A stretch of DNA of 64,000 bases from Luscinia megarhynchos (Eukaryota; Chordata; Aves; Passeriformes; Turdidae). Position numbers and translations under genes: made by a program. Location: contig JAPFBE010000002.1 in NCBI GenBank assembly GCA_034336665.1, positions 9,098,146 through 9,162,145 of the forward strand, in the 5' to 3' direction. Shown here in pieces: positions 50,490 through 63,068 of the stretch (within the stretch, counting starts at the first letter, position 1; every line of letters starts with the position of its first letter). A model generated the notes under the pieces. It worked only from the letters and a program-made list of their open reading frames with translations. It was not told the DNA's origin and searched no databases.

Positions 50490-50867
50490 AGGAGGGAGCT
50501 GTCAGCTCTGTCGAGGGAAAGGAAGCCCTGCAGAGAGACCTCAACAAATTAAAAGAGCTGGGCAATCACCAGCTCTGTGATGTTCAAGGGGAAGTGCTGG
50601 ATTCTGCATCTGGGATGGAGCAAAGACCCAAGGGAATGGTGGGATGCAGAGGAGATTTAGGTGGGATGTCAGGAGAAAGTTTTCGTCCAAAGGCTGGCTG
50701 GGCACTGGAACAGGCTCTCCAGAGAAGTGTCACAGCACCAAGCCTGACAGAGCCCAAAAAGTGTTTGGACAAGGCTTGATTCTTGGGGTGTCCTGTGCAG
50801 GGCCAGGAGTTGGACTCTGTGATCCTCATGGGTCTCTTCCAACTCAGAATAGTCTATGATTCTATGA
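50490..50867 (+). mobile_element. CR1 LINE 3' end with tail, internally deleted
   Basis: The left part (gcagagagacctcaacaaat, aaagagctgggcaatcacc, ttcaaggggaagtgctgga) is the C-terminal coding end of CR1. It passes with a deletion to the 3' untranslated region (gatgtcaggagaaagttttc, ggcactggaacaggctctcc), then gggtctcttccaactcagaa and the tail agtctatgattctatga. The intact tail places the true 3' end at about 50867. Better conserved than most copies in the window, so probably younger. Overlapping 61-81-codon frames on both strands are by-products. Confidence 0.93.
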
Positions 50868-50967
50868 AAATGAAAAATAATTGGATTTATCCTTGGTGGA
50901 TTTGAATAATGAGTCTTTATGTACTAAAGCTAATAAAATAGCAAAGTGTTTGGGCTAAAGATTGGTT

Positions 50968-51092
50968 CCAATGATAAAGTGCAAGTGGTACTGCAAACTT
51001 CTTGAAAGTCTGTGGGTTCAAGCCCTTTTGGTCAGATAACAACTCTACAGACCATTTTGTGCAACATTTTCCTTTAATAAAGTAGGGGAGTT
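50968..51092 (+). mobile_element. Possible MIR-like, tRNA-headed SINE relic
   Basis: An A-box-like tgcaagtgg (50980-50988) is followed by a clean B-box-like ggttcaagcc (51015-51024), the internal RNA polymerase III promoter order of a tRNA-derived SINE. About 40 bp later, gtgcaacattttcctttaat and agtagggg resemble the gtgcctcagtttcctcat... core of MIR. Spacing between the boxes is a few bases short for a functional tRNA and no cloverleaf is apparent. A fossil SINE is more likely than a tRNA gene. Confidence 0.38.
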
Positions 51093-52099
51093 TTTACTAA
51101 AACTCTTTACTGTTTTGCAAAAAGAGATGCATGACAAGAGCTCATTTATGAAATAGTTTGGTTGTGTAATGTAGTCTCATGGTTAATATCCAGTAACATT
51201 ACTAGGACAATAGAAATTTTTGGCATAAAAAACTTTATTCTTATTTAGTACTGCTAACAGTGAAGGCAACAATGGTGGAAAAGAAAATGTGTAGGGCCTT
51301 TTTCCCTGCCCAAAGTCATGCTGTGTGACATAACATAGCTTGTCTCTCTCAGAGTCTTTGAGGCCCCTTTTGAAGATGCCCTGGAGGGAAATTATGCATA
51401 ATGTTTTGGTTTTTTTATTTACCAATAAAGTAGTTTACCTTAGTCCTGACAAGACTAATTATATTTTTGTGATTTGACATTTATTTACCACAACATGTTT
51501 TCCCTTTTATTTAGGCTAAAATCATCTGACTCAAGAGTTCTTTATATATTAAGATCTCATTCTGTAAGTTTATAGATAATAAAACAAGCTGTGATCCTTG
51601 TTGAGAGTTTAGTTTATCCCGAATAAGCAGCTGGCACATGGCTTCCTCAGATAAGAGAGTTTGGAATCTACCTCATGCACAAGATAGAAGTTATTCAACC
51701 TGCTTTCCTGCAGCTCCTTATTTGCCCAGGCAACAGGGCAGAGAAGATGAATCACATTCCTTACAGGCTTTGCCAGAAAACATCCTTCCTTTTCCAGACA
51801 GAATATCTCACACAAAGCAGAACCACTCTTTGCCAGAAATCCATCCTGAGCAAATATTTATGTATTAGCTTTTAAAGCAGTGTAAACAAAGGGGCTAGCT
51901 GTGACTTAAGAACTTTATCTCCAGCAGAGAATGACATCAGTTAAAGCATCTTACTGTAGAGACAGCTTCAAGTTTCACTTCTGCACCAAAGGGTTAATAA
52001 CTTGGATTTTTTTTTTTTTGCTATTGTTGCAACTTTGTACTATAACTCAAGAAAATAATTCCTAAATAAATTGACAAGGAATTGTTACCAGTGCATGGT
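51093..52099. other. Stretch without recognisable gene
   Basis: No gene or repeat recognised; a T homopolymer lies near 52009-52020. Confidence 0.5.
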
Positions 52100-52220
52100 T
52101 TATAGACCTTCTGTGTTTAGAATGGTTTATTTTTATGACTTACATCCTGCACATGACCTGGGAGGATATCTGCAGAGGTCAGTCATGTAGATGTGAGAGA
52201 TAAAAATGGATCAGCATGCA
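52100..52220 (+). repeat. Direct repeat, copy A
   Basis: Shares with 52940-53029 the blocks tttagaatggtttattttta, tacatcctgca, gaggat and gagataaaaatg in the same order and orientation. Copy A contains an extra ~25 bp between gaggat and gagataaaaatg. Family unknown. Confidence 0.75.
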
Positions 52221-52939
52221 CAGTTCTGACACATGAACAAAAGGGAAAAAAATCTGGCAACTTAGGGAGCCGTGAAGTTCAGACTGAAGTAGGTTGAGAG
52301 TAGGCTTTGTTTGGAATCACTGATCCAGAATATCCTAAAACTCTAGCAATTTAATTTATAATGCTTTCCTCATGATAGAGAGTGAGGTTCACTAGATCCA
52401 GGTGGGTGCAACAATGTCTTATGGTTATTGACCACCTGAACAACAAAGTGAGGGAGGGGATTAGACGTTCTGTGGCACAACTGACTTCTGCTTTTACCTG
52501 GTGGCAGATGCAAACAGCACACAACTCACAGAAGGCAAGGCTGGGATATATTAAACACTGAATTGTTTTGGCAAAGGAAAATTTCCAGAGATGATAGGTT
52601 TTTAGTATTGCAGGTAAAAACCTCAAGTCTATCTTGTAGCTGTGGCTATGCATTCTCAAGCACACAGTCCAGTGTGAGATGGGAGATACAAAGTCTCATA
52701 ATCTTATGCTGATTTCAGTTGCATAGCATCCTTGAGAACTATCAATTTATTTTGTTCCCCGTGCAAGACAGCAATATATTCCCTGCACATAGACCACAAA
52801 GCACTTTGGTCCTAGACACATCACTTTTTCTGGGGTCTGACTACTGTGCTTTCTCCTGCTTTCAGTAACTACTGAAATTTGTCCATCCTTGACTGAGTTG
52901 TAGTGGACACTGTTTGGGGATGGGGAGACAGAATTGAAC
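52221..52939. other. Spacer between direct repeats
   Basis: About 720 bp. A 104-codon minus-strand frame (52351-52665) is open but has no recognisable domain. No retroviral or transposase sequence seen. Confidence 0.45.
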
Positions 52940-53029
52940 TTTATAAGCTTTGTCTATTTAGAATGGTTTATTTTTAATGATACCTACATCCTGCAAATAA
53001 GAGGATAGATCAGAGATAAAAATGCATTA
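52940..53029 (+). repeat. Direct repeat, copy B
   Basis: Second copy of the unit described at 52100-52220, about 0.83 kb downstream. Identity is high in the blocks and absent outside them. Confidence 0.75.
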
Positions 53030-53533
53030 TTATTTTCCACACAGATACTGGAAGTTAAACTGCATTGTTCCTACTCTTGTCATAATCTCATTTACAGCTG
53101 GAGAATATTAGATCAGTTTCTGTAGGACCACCATATGGATTCCTAGTAATCATTACCTTCCTGATCTTTATGTAGAATTAAAAGCTTGTTGACCAGCTTT
53201 CAAACAATAGACTAAAATTCATCCTTTCCTTTTTACTGTCTGAAGCAGCCCTCCTTTCTACTTCTTGAAATATTCCTACATTAGAAATGGAAAGATGTTA
53301 CAAAGTGTACATTGAAATAATGAGAAATGTTGATAAATTTATCAAATTATGACTAAAAAATGCTGTGGTGTTTTCACATACTTTATCTTGTACTAAAACG
53401 GTGTTCTAGGGAATGTACCCATGGACATGAATGATGGTGATTTGACTAGAAAAAGTCTTTTTTTGGTCACCAAATATCTAGCTTTTAACTAATGGATGTA
53501 TAATTTTCCTCTTCAACTTAGAAAGCTTGAGGG
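53030..53533. other. Unannotated stretch
   Basis: AT-rich, nothing recognised. Confidence 0.5.
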
Positions 53534-53623
53534 AAAAAACCCAAACAACAACAAAAACAAACAAACACTAAAAACAAAAATAACAAAAAAACCCTCCACC
53601 AAACAAAAAACCCCAACCAAAAT
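53534..53623. repeat. A-rich (CAAA)n low-complexity tract
   Basis: Runs of caaa, caa and short C clusters (ccaaaca, aaaaaccccaacc). Minus strand reads as T/G-rich. No attached element seen. Confidence 0.85.
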
Positions 53624-56600
53624 AAGGTTTATTTGCCCCTTTCATTTTGTGGACAAACAGACACGTTTTTTTTAATCCTTACACCTTCTATATGCTTCTA
53701 TATGCACATAGACATCCTTGGTTCATTTCACAAGCCTTGCACAAGCAAGGCAGCCAGAACCAAATCTTTGAATATAGAGATACAAGCAGCAGGGCAGCTT
53801 GATATAGATTCAAAGATTCTGAGTTAACCAGTGCCCCAGAGGTGGCAATAGCATCATCTGAAACATCCACAGCTATTCAGCCACTCAAAACAGTGCTCTG
53901 TGCTGGCAGACATCCCTCCTGGCACAATTACCCTTAAAACCACCTCTGCCAAGAGCAAGACTGAAGCCAAGAGCAGGTGTTAAATGGCTGATTTAGCAAA
54001 ATTCTCCAGCTCAGAGTATCTTGCTGAAACTACTAAAAGACTTTGATCATCTTTTCTACATCATGTCAAATTTAAGAGATGTGGGAGTGTACTGCAAATT
54101 AAGCACAGGGAAGGTCCCAAATCTAAGCACTTCTCTTTCTGACAAGTATTTAGATCTAACAGTCCCTTTCCCAGGAACTCAGACGAATGTTGAAAGATAT
54201 TCACATATTCATTCGAAATCTTACATGCTAAAATATGATTTATTCTATTAGCTGGAGCTGCCAGAAGAAGAGCATCCAGAGGAGAACAGAAACGCCTTTC
54301 ATTGCCTCCATCAGCCATCTGGCAGCGTGAACATGCTCAGTCTGAGACAAAAGAAGAATCTGGGAGACCACTACCCCAATGCTTAACAACTCCCAGGGGC
54401 TGAGGAGTGTGGCCACATCTGTTCTGCTCATCTCCTTGGAATCTTGTCTCTGTACCACTGCTGAAAGAGCAGGGAGGTGTTACAGAAATCTCATGTGCCT
54501 GAGCAAGAGAGACAAGAGATGAAGGGACTGAGGAGGGGGAGAGAGGACTGAGAACCCAAAGAAGTCAGCATGGTTTTGTGAAACTGAATTGAATCACAAA
54601 GCCTTGTGCCACCCCAGCTTCAATCAAAGCTCATGAGGCAGAAAATTAACCCCTGAGCAATAACCTCTTGTTGCTATTGACATCTCGGCTGCAAAAGCCT
54701 TCCAGTGATGAAGATGGGGATGAGGTTCCCTCATGCCTCATTCTTGAAGCTTCTTCACCTGCCTTGCTTCCTTGTATAAACTTGAAATCACTAAATTAGA
54801 TTGTTCCCTTTTCTTTTGCTAATTATCCTTACTATCCTATGTCTCCCTAATTAATGTTCCTGTGCTGAAATGGATGGTGGCATTCCTGAATAAATCAGCA
54901 AAAAAACCTCCCTGCTTCACAGCTGCATTTAGATCACATTTCTGAGTTTATGAGAGTGGGCGACTTGGAGAACTATAAAGAAAAGTTTAATTGTTTTCAA
55001 ACTTGAAAATAATGAGAACTTGAATCATCCCTCCCTAAACTGACTTTTTGCCACTTCTTTTCCTAACAAATCTGCCAAGTTTTTCAATGCTGTTTTTACA
55101 GCATTGAATTTGTTACAAAACATTAAAGTGGAATTAAGTGACCATAAGCTTTTTTAGTAAAAAAAAAGCTTGCTCCAGAATTTAAGCTGTGGTGTTTGAT
55201 TTGATCCTTAAATATGCACTTGCACATCATTTTGTGCCAAAACAAGCATGCATGCAGAATATCATGTGTTGCCAAGCAGAGAAACAGCATGGAAGCCTAC
55301 CTCCTCTATCAAGAGAATCAAAATTTCAGTTTTCTTCCTTAAAAATTATATGTTGCATGAGGTATGGTTCAAAAAACATGCAACTAGCTCTGTAGTGGCC
55401 TGATTGAATAAGTGCCTTCCCAGCCCTGGTGATGAACTCTGTATTTCTTCCACAAGTCATGCAGCTAGTTGGTGGGACCTGGATGGAAAGATGGATTCAT
55501 TTTTATGCTCCTCTATACCTTCAAGACACCTTGGGAGGCAGGAGGATCATGCTGCATGGCTGGGACAAATAAAGATTATGTAAGGGAAAAGTGTTCTCAG
55601 CAGGCAGCAGCTGGGAATACAAACCAATGCTCCAACTGATCCTGTGAGTGTAGGAGGAGAGTACACAGGCAGGACACAAAGCCAATGCAAAGAGAAAATA
55701 ATAGTGTGTTTGAGTTGGCTAGAGTTTTGTTGAAGAGAGGGCTGCACTCTCATCCTCCGCTTGTTCTCTCATTTCTGAAACTGATTTAGGAAATCTGTCC
55801 TTGGGTGAAAGGAGCACTCCCTTTGGTCTCAAAGAAACAAACACTGACCAAGTCTCTCTAATCAAAGTTTATAGAAAATTCTGAAATTTGATTTAATTCC
55901 AATTGCAAGCTCTGTTCATGAGATTTTCTTGTTTTAAGTTAGGAACCACATTTGAGAGATTTAAATGTCACTATCTTCCCTGCTCTTACTGTCCATAAGC
56001 TACAAGAACAATACAGAGGTGTTTTTGTTACTGTACTCTTAATTACTTAATGCAATTACTAAATAAGTGCTCCTTAGAACTTCAGTGAGTTTCCATTTAC
56101 GACTCCTATACAAAGTCAATGCAAGAATAATTTTATAGAGGCAATCTGATATACTGAGATCAAGATTCACAAATGGAGAAAGGAGTATTGCAGACAGCCC
56201 TGACAACTTTGTAGCATAAGCAGGCTGTCTACTCAACAGCACCTCCTTAGAACAGATGTTCCTTGTACACAATTCACAGAGGTCAGGTTTTTCTCATTAC
56301 ACACTTTCAAGGACAAGGAGGGGTCCTGGCTGCAGACCAAGCTGTAAGAACTCCAACTGCTTATCAGCTCTGGATGTGTTTTCTTTCATGTTGCAAGACC
56401 CACTAGCCTCCAACATCCACCCAGTGTTTTCATGGCTATGCCGTACAACATTTCAAACACTTAGGATGCTTATGTGATGGGGCACTCTTGAACAACCAAA
56501 TAAGTGACAGCCCTCTTGCCCTCCCTGCATCTCTCCTGAATATTTCCTTACCACTTCTGAATTTCAGAGTCTTTGATTCTCTCTCAATAGTAGTCTGTGC

Positions 56601-58744
56601 TCCATTAAGACTGATATCCATGCTTTCTTTGGGGCTGAGCCTAAGGTAGCTGATGGTTCTGTTCTGTGAATTTAAATCCACGGCATGACCATAGGATTTT
56701 TGAGAGGTTTTTATGTATTGTTCCTTTCTCTTTTTCTCTCTCCTGTGCTTCACAACTCCTCCTGTTTTGCCTTTATCCTTTCCTCGTTTATCTTCAGGTT
56801 CTCATTTAAACCTTCACTCTGAATCATCTGCTGGTTACTTTGATTTTGTTTCTTTTTCAAACTTAATTGATGTTTACCCTACTCTAACACAATTCTTGAT
56901 TCTGCTCTATTATGACAGGAGAATAAACACCTGACAGTACATGAATAAAAGGTAAAAGATTTATTTAGACAGAAAGTCCATTTCTCTGTCCCTCTTTCCT
57001 TCACCGTGACTTTTGAAAAATTTTCTCATCTTCATGGCAACAAAAAAACCTCTCTGAAATTGTTGCACTTCATGTCAAGGTCAGCATGACTGATATCAGG
57101 GAACAGCTGTAAAATTAGCTCTTGTGTTTCCTAATACAACATCTATTAATAGACCTAATTATTTTTATATCCAAATGTGTTCGTAAATCAAGCAAATGAC
57201 ACTCATTAAAGCACTTTCATATAAGGAAGCTATTTACCAAACAACTTTTTTTCATATTTCTGCTTTTTTAAAGTCCTTTTATGTAGCATCTTAAATGCAA
57301 ATATTTCTAATTCTTTAAGGAATATGTGATTCAAATTGTTTGGCCAAACTCTGAGGGCTTGGCTCTTTCTTAATGACTCCTAACATCCCAGCTACTAAAG
57401 GCTATACTAAATACAAAATATCATAGCACAGCCCAATAAATTGTTCTCAAAGTGCTTGTTCTCTATGGGCTACCATTACTGACCCAATATAAACATACTC
57501 TATCTCCCTTGGCAGAAACTACATTTAAAGTGTCCTGTTTATATGCTTTGATTTTGAGAACAAAAGAGTGTCCATGTAAATTCCTGTGTTTGTTTAACCT
57601 ATTTACATGCTAAACAGCCACACTGGTACATACAGAGTGAGGCAGAAAACAAGAAGATAAGAAATACCCAAACAAAGCTGCCTTATTTTTGAACCTTCTT
57701 TTTGTATCCTTTTCTCTGTGGTCACAGTCACCAAAAAGCAAAACCCATAACCTGAGGATTTTACCCTTTAGCCCAGCGTTGTGCACCACAAGCTGCTTTG
57801 AACCACAAGGAGGCAAGTGCTGAAACCCTGTCTCTCTCTTGCAGAAAGAATTACATGTGGTTCCTGTACCTCACAAGGTACATATGATTCCAGATCAGAA
57901 TAATCCCTGTAAAAATCTATAGAAGAGAAGGAAAATACAGGAATGGAAGTGACCTTTTACAGTGACAAACCATCCATAAATGCTGATGTGGAAATCAATG
58001 CTTCATATGAGAAAGCACTTGCCTGTAATGTTTGAGACTGCATAAGAGCTAAATTTTGATTCCAAACCACAAAAGCTGGCATTCTCTTTCCCTACCCACT
58101 TCCCCAAGACAAGGAAAATCCCTAATGGCTGCAATTACCTTTTCTCACACCACTGAAAATTCAGATATTCTATCATCTGGCACCTGCACAAACCAGAGTG
58201 GGAGATTTTCAGGCATTTAGACACCAAGTAGTTGCCACAGTTTATGATAGCCTATTACTCAGTGAAAGAACAGTTTACAGTGTCTATTGGCTAAACTCTT
58301 AATATTCTGGATTTCTTGAGCAAAGACTGACGGGTTTTAAAGATTAGTTACACATTTGCCTTCATGGTGGGGATTATCACCTTCCCTGATAGGTGAACTC
58401 ACCCAATATTTGCCTTCACCACTCTAGTGAAACATCAGTGGCACAGTGTTATTGTAAGGACTCAGAGAACCAAGAAATTCAGTAGATGACATATTTTCTC
58501 TCCTGCAAGATATGTGTGGTTTAACAGGAGCAGATAACTCAAAATGAATATTACCAACTTTATCCACAAAATGTCAAGAGTGTCTGAAACAAGTGGAGCT
58601 AAGCCAATACAAATTCATCATCATTCTATTCAAGTTTTCTGGTATTTTCAAATAGGTATTTGTTTTCTGTATTACTGGAGCTTTGAATAAAGAATGCTTA
58701 GGTTAATATTTCATCCTCTAGGTCTGAGTCTCATGTGGCCTGCA
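53624..58744. other. Long stretch without recognisable gene
   Basis: About 5 kb. Slightly GC-richer at 54240-54740 and 55400-55760. A pyrimidine-rich patch lies at 56700-56800. A 105-codon minus-strand frame (56436-56753) reads basic and is the complement of that pyrimidine patch. No domain, RNA gene or repeat family recognised. Confidence 0.5.
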
Positions 58745-58770
58745 TAATATATGTATATATTTATGTGTAT
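58745..58770. repeat. Short AT-rich dinucleotide run
   Basis: atatatgtatatatttatgtgta-type interrupted TA/TG units. Confidence 0.7.
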
Positions 58771-59989
58771 TTTAAGAGTAGTGTGCAATCACAAAGCAAA
58801 AATCAGTGAAAGACTTCATCCAAAGACACTGCAAATTCAGGAGTTTTGCAGTTTTTCTATCTGATATGTATTTCTCTTTTAGAACCTAGCCATCCAAAAG
58901 TGACCTTATTTGCCCTCTAAAATTAATAGTACCCCCCAATTAACTGTCTCCTTGCTATACACTATGGAAATTATTTTTCACTCACCTTACCGTGGTTTTT
59001 TTTTTTCATTTCTTAATTTAGAAGATGCTAAATATCACTAAGTACAGATGAAAACTTCAGGCATCACACATCTGGCCTCTGTAGCATACTGAGAAGTCAG
59101 ATCACTGTGGGAACTGTACCAAGACAGGCAAAAAAGCCAGTCAGTCCCTTGTGACCAAAGCCACGTGCAAAGTCAAAAAGCTTCCCACAGTCAGAGTTCA
59201 AAGAAAACAAAAGAGTAAGGGTTCCTGGATAGTAGCACTGTTTCTGTTGACGTCTCTGCTGTGCCATTTGACACTAGGAAGTGCCATGAGATTTCCCAGA
59301 GATAGATCATGGCTCAGTGGCAGATCTGATGGTCACTTGTATCTGGCAATGTGACCTGGAGGCCGTGGGCTGAAGAGAAGCAGACACTGTCACAATTTTC
59401 AGGAAGGAAAGCACAAAAATCGCTTCCTTTGCAGATGAGACTTGGAGAATAAAGAGAGTTAGCAGGGGAGTTAACACTGAACTCTTCTGCCAGGCCCTGA
59501 CTGCAATCCCACTGCTGCCAACGTAAATCAAGAACTACTGTGTTCTGACAGAACATTCAAAACTGAGTTTAAAAGTGGTGGCACCTGGTTTGCTCACCAG
59601 TGCTGTCAAACAGCAACAAAATCTTCCCTCACTTTGGAAAAGTAGGGCTTTTTGTTGGAAAGTCCTTTTTGCCCATGTAATAGACCTTTAAGACCTCTGT
59701 CGTGGCCAATGTCTCACACTGCACTCCTTCACCTATCCTACTCTGAGCATGAAATTAACAATGTAGTGTCCTGGAATAAGTAAAGAATTTGACAAATCTG
59801 CCTCAGGATCTTCAAGTTTTCTATAGAAAAATTCCAGACTGGCTGTTTTGTTTGAATTTAAGCACAATAAAGAGGCATACACTGCAGATGCCTCTTAAAA
59901 ATAAATATTGTTTTGCTGTAATATAACAAAAAATATTCCAGATTTTGGGGGAAAAAATGGAGAGTTTCACAGTTTTCTCTATCTAGTTA
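58771..59989. other. Stretch without recognisable gene
   Basis: A 67-codon plus-strand frame (59151-59354) contains a hydrophobic stretch (WIVALFLLTSLLCHLTLG) after a basic segment, the look of a signal or membrane segment, but there is nothing else to support a gene. The rest is unremarkable. Confidence 0.45.
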
Positions 59990-61035
59990 TAGATAAAATC
60001 ATAGGATCATAGAATGGCCTGGGTTGGAAGTTACCTTAAAGATATCTAGTCCCAATTTCCCTGCCAATTACAGGGACAACAGTCACTAAACCAGGTTGCT
60101 CAGAGCTCCATTAAGCCTGGCCTTGACCACCAGGGGCACATCCACAGCTTCTCTGAGCAACCTGTTCCAGTGCCTCACCACCTTCTTAGCAAAGAATTCC
60201 TATCTAATATCTAATCTAAACCTACTCTCTGCCAGTTTAGAGCCATTCCCCCTTGTCCTGCCACTACATGCTCTTCTAAAAAGTCCCTCTATAACTTTCT
60301 GGTAGGAGCTCCCCCCTGGATAGCTGGTGTTGGGGACCCAGAGCTGGATGCAGTGCTGCAGCTGGGATCTCACCAGAGGAAAGTGGGTGAATCACCTCCC
60401 CTGCCCTTCTGCCCACACTGCTTTTGATGCAGCCCAGGATGTGGTTGGCTTTCTGGGCTGTGAGCACACATCAATGGCTCACATTCGATTTCTCATCTGC
60501 CAGCAACCTCACGTGCTTCTTGGCAGGGCTGCTCTTGCAGCTTTCTGCTCATCCTCCAGGCTGTACTTATAGCAGGAGTTGCCCCAATTCATGTGCAACA
60601 CCTTGCATTTGGTCTTACAAAGCCTCATGAGGTTCTCAAGCTTGTCCAGGTCCCTCAGGATGGCATGGCATCCTTCAGATCTGGCAACCACACCCCTCAG
60701 CTTGCTCTCATCTTCAAACTTGCTGAAGGTGCAATCAACTCCTTCGTCTATACCATTAATGAAGACATTAAATAACACTGTTCCTAATTTGTACCCCAGA
60801 GGGACATCTCTTGTCACTGATGTCCATTGGGACTGAGCCTCTGGATGTGGCCATACAACCACTTTCTTATCCATCTAGCAGTCCACTCATCAAATCCATC
60901 TCTCTCCAATTTAGAAAGAAGGGTATTGTAGAAAACTGTGTCAAGGGCTTTACAGAAGTCCAGATAAATAACATCCACCACCCTCCCTATGCCCACTGAT
61001 GTAATCACTCCATCACAGAAGGCCACTAGATTTGA
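59990..61035 (-). mobile_element. CR1 LINE, 5'-truncated, reverse transcriptase C-terminal half plus 3' end
   Basis: Best-preserved CR1 here. The plus strand starts with the reverse tail (atcataggatcatagaatgg, cctgggttggaag) and carries the whole 3' region. Reading minus from about 61026: a 70-codon frame (60814-61026) has the palm motif A ([13 protein letters not shown]); after a frameshift near 60815-60835 a 121-codon frame (60509-60874) has motif B (LGTVLFNVFINGID) and then FEDESKL where family members have FADD, so both the frame and a catalytic aspartate are lost. A small deletion is likely near 60300, at the junction with the 3' untranslated region. CR1 moves by target-primed reverse transcription and is usually cut short at its 5' end, as here. 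Confidence 0.95.
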
Positions 61036-63030
61036 GTTTCTTATGCATTGAAATTAAATTATAATAGTACATAGGCAGTTTCAATGGAGGATCTTTAGAA
61101 ACGTTAGGAGGTGATACAAGTTATTAATTTAATATCTGCAAAAAGGTAATTCATAGACATGGTACTGCTGCTTCAGGTCCCTCACCATAGCTGCATCTTG
61201 CCCACATCTTTCCACTTGTCCAGCTGTTGCTATTTTCAGTTCTTCTCTGCACACCTGAAACTGGGTGGAAGATTGGTCATTGCACCATAGGTCAACTCAA
61301 CATACCATGCAAAATCCAGCCATGTTTACCTCTAGTGATGGGATTTTAATCATGCTGCATCTTGCCCAGAGATAGGGAACAACATGTTCCCAGTCACTTT
61401 CTCATGACAATCCATTAATATCAACTGTAGAGATAAAGCTATCCAAGCTGTCCAGCCTTGCTAGAAACCACAGGTCTGTACACACCCTGCATCTTGAGCT
61501 TCAGGATTGCCATGGCTCAACATTAGCAAGAAACATTTTTATTAAACAGAAGTCTGTCCTCTGCAGGCAAACATTTCCAGAGGAAGGAGCTATTAATCTT
61601 TGCAACTAAAATCTTAACTTCTTTTGTCCTAGGATTCACGTCACATTCTTTTTCTTCTAGCTTCTATCTCCATGTTTCCTATTCCCTTAGAAATGGGTTG
61701 TCATTGAAAGCTCATATACAACAATTCCACGAAGAACAAAGTTACATAAGCTATCTTCCTCACCAGTCACTGCTAAAATGAAAATAAGTCAAAATTCAAG
61801 TAGCATAAAAATGAAGCAATTTACTGTTGTTCCCTTTCATTCATTAAACTCCTAATCTGTAAACAGTGTTAGGGTAAATTTGTTTCCCAAATTCATAGTG
61901 AACATAGAAATTTCACAAATTATTACTTTGATCCATTATGTTGTATATCAATTCTATGTCTTACTCAAGGAAAATGTTTTTTAAGTGTGACATCGAATAT
62001 CAATTCCATTGAGCACGAAGAAACAGATATTCTAGCATCAGTACCAAGAAAAGTGTTTAGCAGAACACAGATACCATAGCTAGTTGTTTTGTTCTTAATT
62101 TACAGCAACCTAAGGTAAAAGAGAGTCCACTTTAATCTTATCTTTAAAATTTTCTTAGCTATTTCATTGTGCTACTTAAAAGAAAAATTAAAGAGTTGAA
62201 CAATCTCATGTTTAATTTTGTTTCCAGAGAAACTAAAACACATTTTTCAATCCCAGCAGAAGCAAAGCCAAATTGATTATTATACTGATTTCTTCTATAA
62301 TCAAAGAAAACTGTTACATTTACATCCTTACAAATGAAATGGAAGATCAGGAATTTTTACGAGGTCTTTTATTACACAAATGTGATTAAACACTAAATGT
62401 TTGGCAAAATAATGATTATGTGAATAAATATGTGCCATTTATAGTTACAGACTAGAGATTTTTGTCTGATTTAATTGTTTTTGTCATACTATCAAAGAAC
62501 AGAAGCAGTGCTGTGAGTTACATGACCAATCAACAGAATATGGAGCAGCTGGAGCAACTTAAACATGTCTGGGAAGTGTTTGTCTGGACTATTGATCAAA
62601 CATGGCAAACAAATGCAGCAGTTCAGAAGTAGTTAATTGGCCATTAAGCAAAAACTGTAGCTGGACTTACATTCCAGGTCAAGCTGAGCTGCACAAGATA
62701 GGACTTGTTCAGACAAAGATATTCTCTCACATCAAGGCTGGCAGGCAGTCTTGAAAGGGCTCTAGCTTGCATCCCACTGGATTACTGAAGATTAAAGTAG
62801 TGTTTCAGCCAAGTGTTCTCCCCTGGTGCTACTCATTTAAAAGAGGTTAGGAACAGCAATGTATATACAGCTCAATCTATTCACCATTGGGTGCTAAGTG
62901 AGTTCCTTTTATGCATAACCCATTTGGCTTTCTGGCAAAAAAATGAAACAGAGATATTCTGAAACCTTCAATCAGCTCTGCTTTCTGCATCTCTTGCTCA
63001 AGAGGAGCAATTTCTTTTTATATTCCTGAT

Positions 63031-63035
<5 letters not shown>
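61036..63035. other. Stretch without recognisable gene
   Basis: AT-rich; no frame of note. 62500-62790 is less AT-rich and free of known repeats, so could be a conserved non-coding segment, but nothing in the sequence proves it. Confidence 0.5.

Positions 63036-63065
<30 letters not shown>
63036..63065. repeat. (AT)15 microsatellite
   Basis: Thirty bases of uninterrupted at units, followed after a short gap by atatatgtatattta. Perfect and therefore probably length-variable. Confidence 0.97.

Positions 63066-63068
<3 letters not shown>

Noticed and set aside
50971..51030. Functional tRNA gene
   Set aside because: A/B-box spacing is short and no cloverleaf with acceptor stem is visible; a SINE relic fits better.
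59151..59354. 67-codon frame with a signal-peptide-like segment
   Set aside because: Only one hydrophobic run; no continuing frame or recognisable protein.
60509..61026. Reverse-transcriptase-like frames as possible genes
   Set aside because: They are pieces of one CR1 LINE, separated by a frameshift and lacking the catalytic motif.
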